A stretch of 64,000 nt of DNA, from contig NZ_JAJTSZ010000004.1 of the NCBI RefSeq assembly GCF_021440195.1, forward strand, positions 492,063 to 556,062, read 5' to 3'. Shown piece by piece: positions 46,799 to 56,300 of the stretch (position 1 is the first letter of the stretch; each line of letters opens with the position of its first letter). This DNA is from Dyadobacter sp. CY356 (GTDB taxonomy: Bacteria; Bacteroidota; Bacteroidia; Cytophagales; Spirosomataceae). The notes beneath the pieces are model-generated. The model was not told where the DNA came from. It searched no databases and saw only the letters and a program-made list of their open reading frames with translations. Made by a program: the position numbers and the translations under genes.

Positions 46799-48025
46799 TC
46801 ACATTCTTGCAGCAAGTAACAGCGTCAAATCCTTATAACGCATGTTGAAGCTTCTTGCAATGTGCGAATTGGTTAATGTTCCTTTATGACAATACACTCC
46901 TTTCATAAACCAACGATTGGCATAAATCATTTCTTCAATGCCCCCAATTGTTCCGGTTTGGAGTAAAAAAGGTAAAAAAACATTGCTTAAAGCCGTGCTC
47001 GCCGTATTGGCAACGCGCGACGGAATGTTGGGCACACAATAATGTATGACATCTTTATATTTGAAAATCGGATGTTTATGCGTTGTCATTTTTGACGTTT
47101 CAAAAGATCCTCCCTGGTCGATGCTCACATCAATAATCACAGAACCCTGTTTCATACCTGCAACCATTTCTTTCGTCACAACCATCGGACTCAATCCATT
47201 TTCAGCCCGCATGGTCCCAATAACAACATCTGCACGGCTGATTGCTTCTGCCAGCGTATCTGAATCTATAATGGATGTGTAAAGATTTTGCCCGATAGAA
47301 TATTTCAGTCTTTGTAAACGATAAATATGTTTGTCAAAAATTTTGATATCCGCCCCAAAACCCAGTGCCGCGCGGGTAGCATATTCCGCTACCGTACCTG
47401 CACCAAGAATCACAATTTTGGTTGGAGGCACACCCGTAATACCGCCCAGAATGATTCCGCGTCCGCCATTCGGGTTTGATAAATATTCTGCCGCGATAAG
47501 CAAAACTGTACTTCCGGCAATTTCACCCATAGCCCGGATAATGGGCTTTCCACCTACCTGGTCTTCAATTAATTCATAACCTATACCCGTGATTTTAGCT
47601 TCATTAAGCCGGTCAAAATATTTCTTTTCCAGTGTTGGCAAATTCAGTGCGGAAATAAGTGTGGTACCAGCTTTGATAAAACTGAATTCTTCCTCAACCA
47701 GCGGTTCCACTTTCAAAATCAGATTAGCCTGATACACTTCCTTTGGCCCCGGAACTATGCTCGCGCCAGCCTCGCTATAATCATGATCTGAGAAATTGGC
47801 ACTTTTCCCGGCATTTTTTTCAACCCAAACTTCATGTCCGTTTCTTACCAGAATACTAACTGCATCAGGCGTAAGTGCAATGCGGTTTTCCTGTAACGAA
47901 ACTTCTCTTGGCAAACCAATAAGTAAGGAATTCTGATTTTTCCGGGTTGCCAATAATGACTCCTGCGGATAAAGTGCCGACTGTTTTGCCAATTCTTCAA
48001 AACCCTTTATTTGCGGTTGTGCCAT
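46799..48025 (-). CDS. ald: Alanine dehydrogenase
   Basis: 408-residue cytoplasmic NAD-dependent enzyme interconverting L-alanine and pyruvate plus ammonia. The N-terminal catalytic domain has I-G-L-P-R-E-V-S-L-Q-E-N-R-I-A-L-T-P, the substrate-binding block shared by alanine dehydrogenase and transhydrogenase alpha subunits. The Rossmann domain has V-I-L-G-A-G-T-V-A-E-Y-A near residue 208. The later D-V-S-I-D-Q-G-G and V-P-N-I-P-S-R-V-A match the family. There is an N-terminal extension of about 35 residues compared with Bacillus Ald, as in other Bacteroidota. The main alternative is a transhydrogenase subunit, but no pntB partner is present. tsaE lies upstream on the same strand. Confidence 0.9.
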   Translation of the reverse strand: MAQPQIKGFEELAKQSALYPQESLLATRKNQNSLLIGLPREVSLQENRIALTPDAVSILVRNGHEVWVEKNAGKSANFSDHDYSEAGASIVPGPKEVYQANLILKVEPLVEEEFSFIKAGTTLISALNLPTLEKKYFDRLNEAKITGIGYELIEDQVGGKPIIRAMGEIAGSTVLLIAAEYLSNPNGGRGIILGGITGVPPTKIVILGAGTVAEYATRAALGFGADIKIFDKHIYRLQRLKYSIGQNLYTSIIDSDTLAEAISRADVVIGTMRAENGLSPMVVTKEMVAGMKQGSVIIDVSIDQGGSFETSKMTTHKHPIFKYKDVIHYCVPNIPSRVANTASTALSNVFLPFLLQTGTIGGIEEMIYANRWFMKGVYCHKGTLTNSHIARSFNMRYKDLTLLLAARM

Positions 48026-48080
48026 GGAATAGGTAAAAAATTAAATTTATACTGGGTGAGTAATATGACAAATCTTTATA

Positions 48081-48521
48081 TCAGTTTTTAACTTCACTGA
48101 TTTCCAAAACACGTTCGCCGGTTTCATCGGAATTCAGTTTTATCAATAAATGAGGATACGGCCAGAGTGACTCAATTTTCTCCGGCCACTCTACAAAGCA
48201 AAATCCGCCCGAATCAAAGTATTCTTCAATGCCTATATCGAGTGCTTCCACCTCACTTCTGATCCTGTAAAAATCAAAATGATAAATCACTTTTTTGTCT
48301 TTTGTAATATATTCGTTGACAATAGAAAAAGTAGGGCTTTGCACCATGGATTTAACGCCGAGAAGCTCGCAAAGTTTTTTTATCAACGTGGTTTTACCAA
48401 CGCCCATGGGACCGTCGAATAGCCAAACCGGAACATTTTCTCCCAATTTTAACAAAGAAGCCGCAACAGTATCCAACTCGGATAAATCTTGAAAACGGAT
48501 TGTAACAGGCCATGTATTCAT
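48081..48521 (-). CDS. tsaE: tRNA threonylcarbamoyladenosine synthesis ATPase TsaE
   Basis: 146-residue cytoplasmic P-loop protein that supports TsaB-TsaD in making t6A on tRNA. The P-loop is G-P-M-G-V-G-K-T-T near residue 36, followed by S-P-T-F-S-I-V-N-E-Y and the family block F-V-E-W-P-E-K near residue 108. I chose ATG 48521 (M-N-T-W-P-V-T) rather than the 51-codon-longer open frame because the extra residues match nothing in TsaE. A promoter element also sits directly upstream of that ATG. tsaB and tsaD are not in the window. Confidence 0.92.
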   Translation of the reverse strand: MNTWPVTIRFQDLSELDTVAASLLKLGENVPVWLFDGPMGVGKTTLIKKLCELLGVKSMVQSPTFSIVNEYITKDKKVIYHFDFYRIRSEVEALDIGIEEYFDSGGFCFVEWPEKIESLWPYPHLLIKLNSDETGERVLEISEVKN

Positions 48522-48525
48522 GATA

Positions 48526-48533
48526 CAAAAATA
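48526..48533 (-). promoter_or_regulatory. Bacteroidota -7 promoter element, four bases from the tsaE start
   Basis: The minus strand reads TATTTTTG, matching TAnnTTTG, followed by TATC and the ATG at 48521. This suggests a leaderless transcript, as for queG. Confidence 0.5.
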
Positions 48534-48796
48534 CCACATTTTAAATACAGTAAACACATTTTGTATGTGACAAATGTTTTTGAAGCTCTCTGGCTGATGG
48601 AAAATTCTATCGACAAACCCGTCCTGTCGCGAAAGGATCAGCATTGAAGCATTCATTTTTGATATAGTCGTCAATACAATTTATCACTTCTGGCGGACTG
48701 TTAATACGGGTAGTAAGATTCAATGTTCGTCTCCTTAATAGTATCAATGATTCCGCATTTTTCTTTTATCAAAGCAGTCAATCAAAATACCGAATT

Positions 48797-49750
48797 ATGC
48801 CAAACGCATTGTCCCGAAGAAACTTTCTGATCAATACTGCTCTTGCCGGAAGCCTGGTTCCCCTGCTAACACCCGAGGTATTTTCCAAAAATATTACGGC
48901 GGCACCTAACATTCCAAAAATCAATATTTTTTCAAAACATTTGCAGTTTTTGAACTATAATGATATGGCCGATGCAGCCAGAGAAATTGGTTTTGATGGA
49001 ATAGATCTGACAGTCCGGCCAAAAGGACATGTATTGCCTGAACGTGTTGAAAATGATCTTCCACTCGCAGTTGAAGCGATGAAAAAGGCAGGCTTTTCGC
49101 CGTTACTGATGGCTACGGCTGTTGAAGATGTGAATAATCCCCTGGATAAAAAAGTACTGGAAGTTGCTGCTGCGCAAGGGATTAAGTATTACCGCATGAA
49201 CTGGTATAAATACAACGACCAAAAAACAATACCACAATCGCTTGATGAGTACCAGAATAAGGTGATGGCTTTGAGCCAGTTAAATACAAAACTTGGTATT
49301 ACTGGATGTTATCAAAATCATGCGGGAAGGATGGTTGGCGCATCGTTGTTTGAAATCTGGGAATTACTTAAAAACGCAGATTTGAGCCATATGGGAGCCC
49401 AATATGATATCAGACACGCCACGCTGGAAGGCGGACTCTCCTGGCAAACCGGGTATGAATTGATAAAACCAAGCATCAAGACAATTGTTTTGAAAGATTT
49501 TATGTGGGAAAAAACCAATGGCAAATGGGGACCAAAAAACGTACCGCTTGGAGAAGGTATGATTGACTTTAAAACGTATTTCAAATTACTGAAAGACAAT
49601 AATATTCAGGCTCCGGTTTGCCTTCACCTTGAATATCCCCTGGGCGGAGCAGATCAGGGAGCGGATAAAATTACGGTCGCACCAAAAGTTGTTTTTGATG
49701 CGATGAAAAGAGATTTATTAAAGGTGAAAGAATTGTGGGAGCAGGCATAA
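48797..49750 (+). CDS. Tat-exported sugar phosphate isomerase/epimerase-like TIM-barrel protein
   Basis: 317 residues. The N-terminus carries a twin-arginine signal (S-R-R-N-F-L then a hydrophobic stretch), so the folded protein is exported to the periplasm. The rest is an AP-endonuclease-2-like TIM barrel (xylose isomerase-like). Blocks such as I-G-F-D-G-I-D-L-T-V-R, then Y-Q-N-H-A-G, and the late H-L-E-Y-P-L-G hold the histidines and acids that usually bind a divalent metal. Members act as sugar isomerases, epimerases or 3-keto-sugar enzymes; the substrate is unknown. An oxidoreductase gene lies downstream on the same strand but has its own promoter element. Confidence 0.88.
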   Translation: MPNALSRRNFLINTALAGSLVPLLTPEVFSKNITAAPNIPKINIFSKHLQFLNYNDMADAAREIGFDGIDLTVRPKGHVLPERVENDLPLAVEAMKKAGFSPLLMATAVEDVNNPLDKKVLEVAAAQGIKYYRMNWYKYNDQKTIPQSLDEYQNKVMALSQLNTKLGITGCYQNHAGRMVGASLFEIWELLKNADLSHMGAQYDIRHATLEGGLSWQTGYELIKPSIKTIVLKDFMWEKTNGKWGPKNVPLGEGMIDFKTYFKLLKDNNIQAPVCLHLEYPLGGADQGADKITVAPKVVFDAMKRDLLKVKELWEQA

Positions 49751-49800
49751 TATCATCAATATCATTCTGAAAATCCTGTTCCATTTTGACCTCTACCCGT

Positions 49801-49808
49801 TAACTTTG
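49801..49808 (+). promoter_or_regulatory. Bacteroidota -7 promoter element
   Basis: TAACTTTG, an exact TAnnTTTG match, 69 bp upstream of the ATG at 49878. It supports separate transcription of the Gfo/Idh/MocA gene. Confidence 0.55.
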
Positions 49809-49877
49809 CACCAAGAATTATTAAATGGAATTAGCCCGGCCAATTCCTTCATTTATCATTTATCTATTCCATTTATT

Positions 49878-50915
49878 ATGTCTTCTAAAATTCTTAAAGT
49901 TGGTCTTATCGGCTTTGGGCTTTCCGGCCGGTATTTCCACGCGCCTTTTCTTTCAGTCAATCCCCGTTTTAAATTAAAAACCGCTGTTGAAAGAAGCAAA
50001 AATGAAGCACAGGAATTTGACGCTTCCATAGAAAACGCCCGCTCTATTGACGAGCTTTTGAGTGACCCGGAAATCGATCTTGTTTTTATATGTACACCCA
50101 ATGATACGCACTTTCAGTACGCAATGGACGCGCTGGAAAACGGCAAACATGTAGTCATTGAAAAGCCTTTTGCCGCAACAGAACACGAAGCAAAACAGTT
50201 GGTGGAACTTGCAAAGGAAAAAGGTTTAATCCTGACAGCCTATCAAAATCGTCGCTGGGATTCTGATTTTTTAACGATCAAAAAATTACTTGCCGAAGGA
50301 AAACTTGGTGATGTTATCGAATATGAATGCCGTTATGATCGTTTCCGGCCCGTTGTACCGACAGAATCATGGAAGGAGAAAAAGGTCAATGTCGGCGGAA
50401 ATTTATATAATCTGGGGCCGCACCTGCTTGATCAGGCGCTTACCTTATTTGGTACACCGGAAACAGTAACGGCCGAGGTGCGCAGTGTTCGTCCAAATAG
50501 TGAAATTGACGATTATTTTGATGTCAGATTAGGTTATGCCGATAAAATGGTTGTTTTAAAATCGAGCCTGATGGTTTATGAAAACTTCCTTCGTTATACC
50601 ATTCACGGCACCAAAGGTTCCTTTATTAAGGGTGGTCTTGATCCTCAGGAAGAAACATTGCGTAAAAATATTTTACCAGACGAAAAGCCCTGGGGTGTGG
50701 AGCCAGAAAATCGTTGGGGAACCTTATCTTCTGCCGATCAGACTGGAATTATTGAAAGTGAGGCGGGAGATTACATGCCTTTTTACGATAATGTTTATGA
50801 TGCTATTGTAGAAGGTGCGGAACTCGCGGTTAAACCGGAAGAAATTCTCAGAACTTGCCGGGTAATTGATCTTTCTTTCAAAAGCAGTGAAGATAAACAG
50901 GTGATGAAGTATTAG
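49878..50915 (+). CDS. Gfo/Idh/MocA-family oxidoreductase
   Basis: 345-residue NAD(P)-dependent dehydrogenase, cytoplasmic, acting on a sugar or inositol-like substrate. The Rossmann loop is V-G-L-I-G-F-G-L-S-G-R near residue 8, followed by the family motif V-I-E-K-P-F-A at about 96 and the C-terminal beta-sheet domain with G-G-N-L-Y-N-L-G-P-H-L-L-D. The last block includes the catalytic histidine region. ATG 49878 is chosen because the longer frame starts at a TTG inside the promoter element. It lies 127 bp after the Tat-exported TIM-barrel gene, a common neighbour of this family. Confidence 0.92.
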   Translation: MSSKILKVGLIGFGLSGRYFHAPFLSVNPRFKLKTAVERSKNEAQEFDASIENARSIDELLSDPEIDLVFICTPNDTHFQYAMDALENGKHVVIEKPFAATEHEAKQLVELAKEKGLILTAYQNRRWDSDFLTIKKLLAEGKLGDVIEYECRYDRFRPVVPTESWKEKKVNVGGNLYNLGPHLLDQALTLFGTPETVTAEVRSVRPNSEIDDYFDVRLGYADKMVVLKSSLMVYENFLRYTIHGTKGSFIKGGLDPQEETLRKNILPDEKPWGVEPENRWGTLSSADQTGIIESEAGDYMPFYDNVYDAIVEGAELAVKPEEILRTCRVIDLSFKSSEDKQVMKY

Positions 50916-51243
50916 TACAAGTAGGCAATCAACAATAAAACCGTCGCAGAATTTACTTCTGCGGCGGTTTTCTCTTTTATGGGTCTAAGGGTCTCATTCA
51001 GGTGTATCGGATACAGATTAGAAAAAGATTAAAAATGTTAATATTTCCTGTTATTGCTCCAAAACAAAGATTCCCGGTTACATAAATAAATACAATCTTT
51101 CTAAATTTGACGTATAGTTCAATTACATCGTATAGTGATGAACTTAATTTTGAAAAATATCATTTAAACATTAATAAATAATACAGTTACACAGATTCCG
51201 TTCGGTGTATTTGTTTTAGTAAATATCTCTCTATCAGTATTTT
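50916..51243. other. Intergenic region between oxidoreductase and OM protein genes
   Basis: 328 bp holding the terminator at 50937-50971, a direct repeat CGTATAGT (two copies, around 51110 and 51130) and a weak promoter-like TGTATTTG at 51206-51213. I see no gene. Confidence 0.6.
50937..50971 (+). terminator. Intrinsic terminator
   Basis: Arms AAAACCGTCGCAGAA and TTCTGCGGCGGTTTT pair over 15 positions with one wobble, followed by a T-rich tail. Confidence 0.92.
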
Positions 51244-52074
51244 ATGAAAAAATTATCCCTGATCAGCATATTTATTATGCAGGCATTTTTCGCGTATTCT
51301 CAAACCTATGACTTTGCAAAGGCTCATAATCAAAAAGGTAAAATATTTATTTCATGGGGCTGGAATCAAAGTGCTTACACAAAATCCGATATTCATTTTA
51401 AAGGAAACAATTATAACTTTACCTTGAAAGATGTTGTGGCAAAAGATCGCCAGACCGGATTTTCTTTACGTTATTTCAATCCTTCAAAAATTACAATTCC
51501 CCAGTACAATTTTAGAATTGGATATTATTTCAATTCCAAGTACAGCCTTTCCTTCGGCTTCGACCATATGAAATATGTAATGAAGCAGGATCAGGTTGTT
51601 AAAATCAACGGAGACATTGCCGGCACCGGAACGGAATATGACAAAAATTATAACAATGTCCCTATACAGCTTACGCCGAATTTCCTGAGATTTGAACACA
51701 CCAATGGATTAAATTATCTGAATCTTGAATTAAGGAGAATGGATAATCTTTTCGATCAAAGATCATTGAAAATTAAAAATATTGATATTAATGTAATTGA
51801 AGGAATTGGTGCCGGTGTTCTTTATCCAAAGTCAGACGTTGCCTTGCTTAAGTATGAAGAAAATGATCAATGGCATGTCGCAGGTTATGGAATCGATTTG
51901 GTGACAGGACTTAACGTTACTTTTTTCAAGCATCTTTTTATCCAGGCCGAGGCAAAAGGCGGATATATCAACATGCCGAATATCTTAACCACACATTTTA
52001 CTGATGACAGAGCTGCGCAGCATTTCTTCTTTGTGCAAGGAAATGTCAATTTCGGAGTGATATTTAAATTATAA
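51244..52074 (+). CDS. Probable outer-membrane beta-barrel protein
   Basis: 276 residues with a signal peptide (about 1-20, ending F-A-Y-S-Q). The mature sequence alternates aromatic and small residues in strand-like runs (F-I-S-W-G-W-N-Q-S, then Y-N-F-R-I-G-Y-Y-F, Y-S-L-S-F-G-F-D-H-M) and ends in V-N-F-G-V-I-F-K-L. That final phenylalanine-rich strand is typical of outer-membrane barrels. I do not recognise a named family. It is a single gene with a clear terminator. Confidence 0.75.
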   Translation: MKKLSLISIFIMQAFFAYSQTYDFAKAHNQKGKIFISWGWNQSAYTKSDIHFKGNNYNFTLKDVVAKDRQTGFSLRYFNPSKITIPQYNFRIGYYFNSKYSLSFGFDHMKYVMKQDQVVKINGDIAGTGTEYDKNYNNVPIQLTPNFLRFEHTNGLNYLNLELRRMDNLFDQRSLKIKNIDINVIEGIGAGVLYPKSDVALLKYEENDQWHVAGYGIDLVTGLNVTFFKHLFIQAEAKGGYINMPNILTTHFTDDRAAQHFFFVQGNVNFGVIFKL

Positions 52075-52094
52075 TAATTTTGGTTTAATTTAAT

Positions 52095-52125
52095 AGCCGT
52101 TGTTATGTTTATCATGACAACGGCT
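52095..52125 (+). terminator. Intrinsic terminator
   Basis: Arms AGCCGTTGT and ACAACGGCT around a 13-nt loop, with a T-rich tail. Confidence 0.85.
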
Positions 52126-52377
52126 TTATTTTGATGTTTTTATCATGCTATCATTGTCACAGGATTACACCCAGCCCATGTCAATCTTACCAACAGGATT
52201 GTAAAATTGAATTTGGATTGTTAATGGCGTTATCAGATTTCTTAATCACAAATATTCCGAACTAAGCCAAAGGCATGAACGATTATATTTATCAACATCT
52301 CCTCGAATGCATACTGATAATGTAGCGCATGGCTTTAATTCAAGGAATCACAGCTAATTCATTAGCAACTACCTAAC

Positions 52378-52421
52378 AAAGAAAAAGGAGAACAACGCGA
52401 ACGTTATTCTCCTTTTTCTTT
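52378..52421 (-). terminator. Intrinsic terminator with 15-bp perfect arms
   Basis: AAAGAAAAAGGAGAA and TTCTCCTTTTTCTTT pair perfectly around a 14-nt loop. It ends the small secreted protein gene at 52439. Confidence 0.85.
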
Positions 52422-52438
52422 ACTAAAACTTGTATTCC

Positions 52439-52804
52439 TTATTTAACCGCTGTTACCAAACGTTTAGTTTCAGTAGCGATAACGAAAGGTTTTTCAGTGA
52501 TTTCTGAACCGTTGTTCACGATGAAAGTATAGCTGCCATCCATCAAATTAGAAAGGTCAAATACTTTCGAGTAGTTTTCAGACTTAGGAATTGCAGAGCT
52601 ATAAAGTACAGTTCCGAAATCGTCTTTGATAATTACAGAAGATTTTTCTTTTACGCTGTCAAGTTTCAAACGGAAAGTTACGTTGTCACCAGAAACCAGT
52701 TCAATTGCAGCTGCTGAATTGTTATTGTTTTTTTCGTTTGCGTAAGAAAAACTTGCAGTTGATACTCCCACCAAAACTGCGATTGCTAAGATTGTTTTTT
52801 TCAT
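52439..52804 (-). CDS. Small secreted beta-sandwich protein
   Basis: 121 residues with a Sec signal peptide (about 1-22, ending S-F-S-Y-A-N). The mature 99 residues have a strand pattern (V-T-F-R-L-K-L, V-I-I-K-D-D-F-G-T-V-L-Y, then M-D-G-S-Y-T-F-I-V-N-N-G-S-E) resembling DUF3244 and the C-terminal sorting domains of type IX secreted proteins. Here the fold makes up the whole protein, so it is not a tail. It could be a small periplasmic or surface factor. A strong promoter element and terminator mark a single-gene transcript, and the leader is about 120 nt. Confidence 0.72.
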   Translation of the reverse strand: MKKTILAIAVLVGVSTASFSYANEKNNNNSAAAIELVSGDNVTFRLKLDSVKEKSSVIIKDDFGTVLYSSAIPKSENYSKVFDLSNLMDGSYTFIVNNGSEITEKPFVIATETKRLVTAVK

Positions 52805-52929
52805 GATCTCTTTAATTTTATGTTGTTTAATCTTTCTGTTAAGAATTGTACTTTACAGATATAGTTAAATTAATATTCAATTTCTACTCCAATAATCTAA
52901 AAGCGGCTATTCGTTTGCTTTTGATATGT

Positions 52930-52937
52930 CAAAGGTA
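52930..52937 (-). promoter_or_regulatory. Bacteroidota -7 promoter element
   Basis: The minus strand reads TACCTTTG, with TTG 21 nt upstream as the -33 element (CAA at 52959-52961). It drives the gene ending at 52804 with a long leader. Confidence 0.6.
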
Positions 52938-53260
52938 GGTAACAATCTTAATATAAGTCAATAGCAAGGTTTTCATATTAGAAAATTCCAATTTTGATTC
53001 TATGTTAATATTGAAATAATTATATGTTTATACAAAAAGTGCAACAAGTAGTTTAAAATTTGACAATAGTATTTTATCGGAAAATTAAACACTCGTTGTA
53101 TTATTCCAATAAATATTAATCTTATAGACTTTAAAAGAAAATTTGGCAGGAAATGATCTTTACATCCTGATTTTGATTAGTGCAAGTATATCTGGAGAAT
53201 GATCTATTTTTCATGAAATCCTAAGCTAACGATTCAATACTATTCCGATGTTGGTACAAA

Positions 53261-53294
53261 AAAAGAGCAATCACCCTGAGGCAATTGCTCTTTT
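53261..53294 (-). terminator. Intrinsic terminator
   Basis: Perfect arms AAAAGAGCAAT and ATTGCTCTTTT, with a T-run following on the minus strand. Confidence 0.88.
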
Positions 53295-53314
53295 GCATTC
53301 AAAATCAATCTTAA

Positions 53315-56300
53315 TTATCTGATTTTCCTCTTCACTCCTTTGGAATTTATCACTTCTGCACTCAAAATATAATCCGGCAAGAGCAACTTATGTGTTGATT
53401 GTGATAAAAAGGATGAGCCGTAGTTCAATTCCTCCCGTCTGGATTTACCATTTCTTAGTTTCAAAAGGGCTGTATTTTCCAATGTAGAAACCGGATAAGC
53501 TTTTGTTATGCGCTGCATTTCATGAAATCTAAGAGAATCCCTGTTTTGCGATGTGATTGAAAGAACTTTATCATTCATCCCGGATAACCTAACCATTGCT
53601 TTTGCATTTCCTGTGACAGCATAACCACCATTTGCAAAATTCAGCGATTTAAATCCACCTTTGCCGGTTCCCTTCAATATCAGCCCATTAAGCGCATCGT
53701 ATCTTCCGTTCGAAACATCTGAACCAAAATCATTTCCACATAAAATCACATCCAGATTTCCATCCCCATCTACATCTTCCGTCACCATACCAAAAATGGG
53801 TGCAAACTGGGCCTCAACAGGTAATTCATGCATTTTGAACTTGCCGCCCCCAAGGTTTTCAACATAACTGCTTTTAAGCCAGTTCGCCTTTAATACCAGC
53901 GCGTCTTTTAATTCTTCCGGTTTGAAAATGTCTTTAATACCTACATCAGAGAATTTCCCATATTCCTGAAAACGCTGCCTGACCTGGATAATCTGTTTCC
54001 CCATTTCATCGCGCGTATTGTATGGGAATTCCTTATAAGTATTATCTTTGCCCTTATAGAAAACGGTTGGTATGGCGTCATAGAATCCATCTTTGTTAAA
54101 ATCTTTTGCATATATCCCAATTGGTTGCTGATCATTGGCTCTGTTTAAAGAATTTAATCCAAGATTTCCGGCCAGGTAATCCATATCACCGTCGTTGTCA
54201 AAATCTCCGGTAGTCAGTGTGCTCCATAACCCTTTCTGATTTTCAAGGCCAGAGGTATGCTTTTTAAATTTACCTTTCTCATTTTTGAAAAAAGTCAGCG
54301 GCATCCATTCGCCGGCCGCCATCAGATCAACCCAGCCGTCGTTATCAAAATCCGTCCAGAGCACGTCACAAACAAGACCGATATTCACCAGATCCGGCGC
54401 GATTTCGGAAGTAACATCTTTAAATTTTGCCTGTCCATTTGAGGAATCATTTCGCAAAATATAACTGGAAACCGATTTCGGATAAGCACCAGGCTCAACC
54501 CTTCCCCCAACAAAAAGGTCAAGATCTCCGTCCCGGTCATAATCAGCAGCTTTTACACACGAACCACTTTTCAAGAACTTTGGAAGTGCTGTTGTATTTT
54601 GAGAAAATTTCCCCTTTCCATCATTAATATAGAGCCGGTCCTGCAAAGCTTCCGAATTGGCCTGCATCTCATAACTGCCACTGACAATATACAGATCCAG
54701 ATCTCCGTCCAGGTCTACGTCAAATAACAGAACGCCCATATCTTCTGAATTTTTAGGCGGGCCATCTGCACCAGGAAGCAAATCCGCGGTCTTAAACTGT
54801 CCGTTTACCTGCTGTATAAGAAATCTGCCTTTATGAAACATCGCACCTCCAATAAAAACGTCATCCAGTTTGTCGCCATTGACATCACCAACAGCAAGTG
54901 CCGGACCGTATTGTGACAGTTTGTGCGGAAGTAATTTTTGAACATTGAAATCAATATTATCCTGCTCTTCATGTTTATAATTCAGATGAAGTGATGAGGT
55001 AATATCTTTCAGGTATCCGCTTTCCGCAGGTTTCTGATCAACTGGCGACACATTTTCTTTTGCATCCTTTTCATAAACTGTAATTACCTGATTGGCTTTG
55101 ACGTTTTTTAATATCTGGCTTTTGCCGCCAGGCCATGTAATTACCAGTTTTTCTACTGCTTTATTTTTACCCAATCCAAAATGCGTAACCGGCTCTATCG
55201 TTGATAAGTAACCACGATAGGGCGAGTTTTCCGAATACTGTTTTTGATTTTCTCCGTATGATATTTCAGCAATGGCTCCTATCCCTTTTCCATTATATCT
55301 TTCTCCTTTGAACTGGATACGCAAATAATTACTTTCTTCCGGTTTTAGCTGAATGGAGTTGTTGCGATACACAAAAGCGGAATCATTGATGTTATTGATC
55401 ACATAATCAAGATCCCCGTCATTGTCCAAATCAGCGTAAGCAGCTCCATTAGAAAAGCTGGGAAGCTCAATTCCCCATGACTCCGTAACATCTTCAAAAT
55501 GGAGATTGCCTTTATTTTTATAAGCAAAGTTCTTGATCTTCACCGAAGGAATATAATCGAGCATCATCATTTTACTCATCACATTTCCAACCTCATTACG
55601 ATAAGCGATGAAATCCATATCAGTAATATCTCTCGGAAAACCATTTGTAATGATCATATCCCTGAAACCATCATTATCAAAATCGGTAACCATGGGCGTC
55701 CAGCTCCAATCCGTCTCAGCAACTCCGCTAAGCAGCCCGATCTCACTAAAAACAGAATACTTGTCTGTTTTCTTTGCTTTACCCAGATTCAGCTGCAAAG
55801 TATTGCGGGCAACCTGATATTGATATTTGTATAATTCGTAATTCTGATAGGTAATATAACTGCTGGCAGGCGTCATCATCTTCTTTCTGAAATTAGTCGC
55901 CGGCATCATATCGAGTGCTACAATATCAGGAAGTCCATCGTTGTTAATATCGGCAATGTCATTACCCATTGCTGAATGAGACGTGTGTTTGAAAGAGACA
56001 TCAGCCATATCTGTAAATCCTAAATGCTTCCCGCTGGCGTCTTTTCCGTTATTGATGTATAGAAGATCATTTGTTAGATAATCATTTGTAACGTAAATAT
56101 CTTTCCAGCCATCCTGGTTAACATCTGTGACATTTACACCCAGACCATAACCTTCTATCAGTATCCCTGATTCTTTGGAAACATTTGTAAAAAACGGATG
56201 GCCCTTTGCCGCGTCCCAGTCATTGCGGTAAAGTCTGTCTGTTCTTTTTGAAGATCCATCCCTAATCTTTTCATGAAATTTGTTTGGAAAATTATTGTCA

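Larger units (their letters stand above)
52075..52438. other. Intergenic region between convergent genes
   Basis: 364 bp. It contains two terminators (52095-52125 and 52378-52421). A repeated ACAGGATT occurs near 52158 and 52194. No gene is seen. Confidence 0.6.
52805..53314. other. Long AT-rich intergenic region
   Basis: 510 bp without a gene. It holds the promoter element for the small secreted protein (52930-52937) and the terminator of the FG-GAP lipoprotein gene (53261-53294). The AT-rich 250 bp between them shows no further structure that I can name. Confidence 0.65.

Noticed and set aside
48522..48674. 51-codon N-terminal extension of TsaE
   Set aside because: The extra residues match no TsaE feature and lie upstream of a promoter element that abuts the shorter start.
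49806..49877. 24-codon extension of the Gfo/Idh/MocA protein from a TTG
   Set aside because: It starts within the -7 promoter element; the Rossmann motif has normal spacing from ATG 49878.
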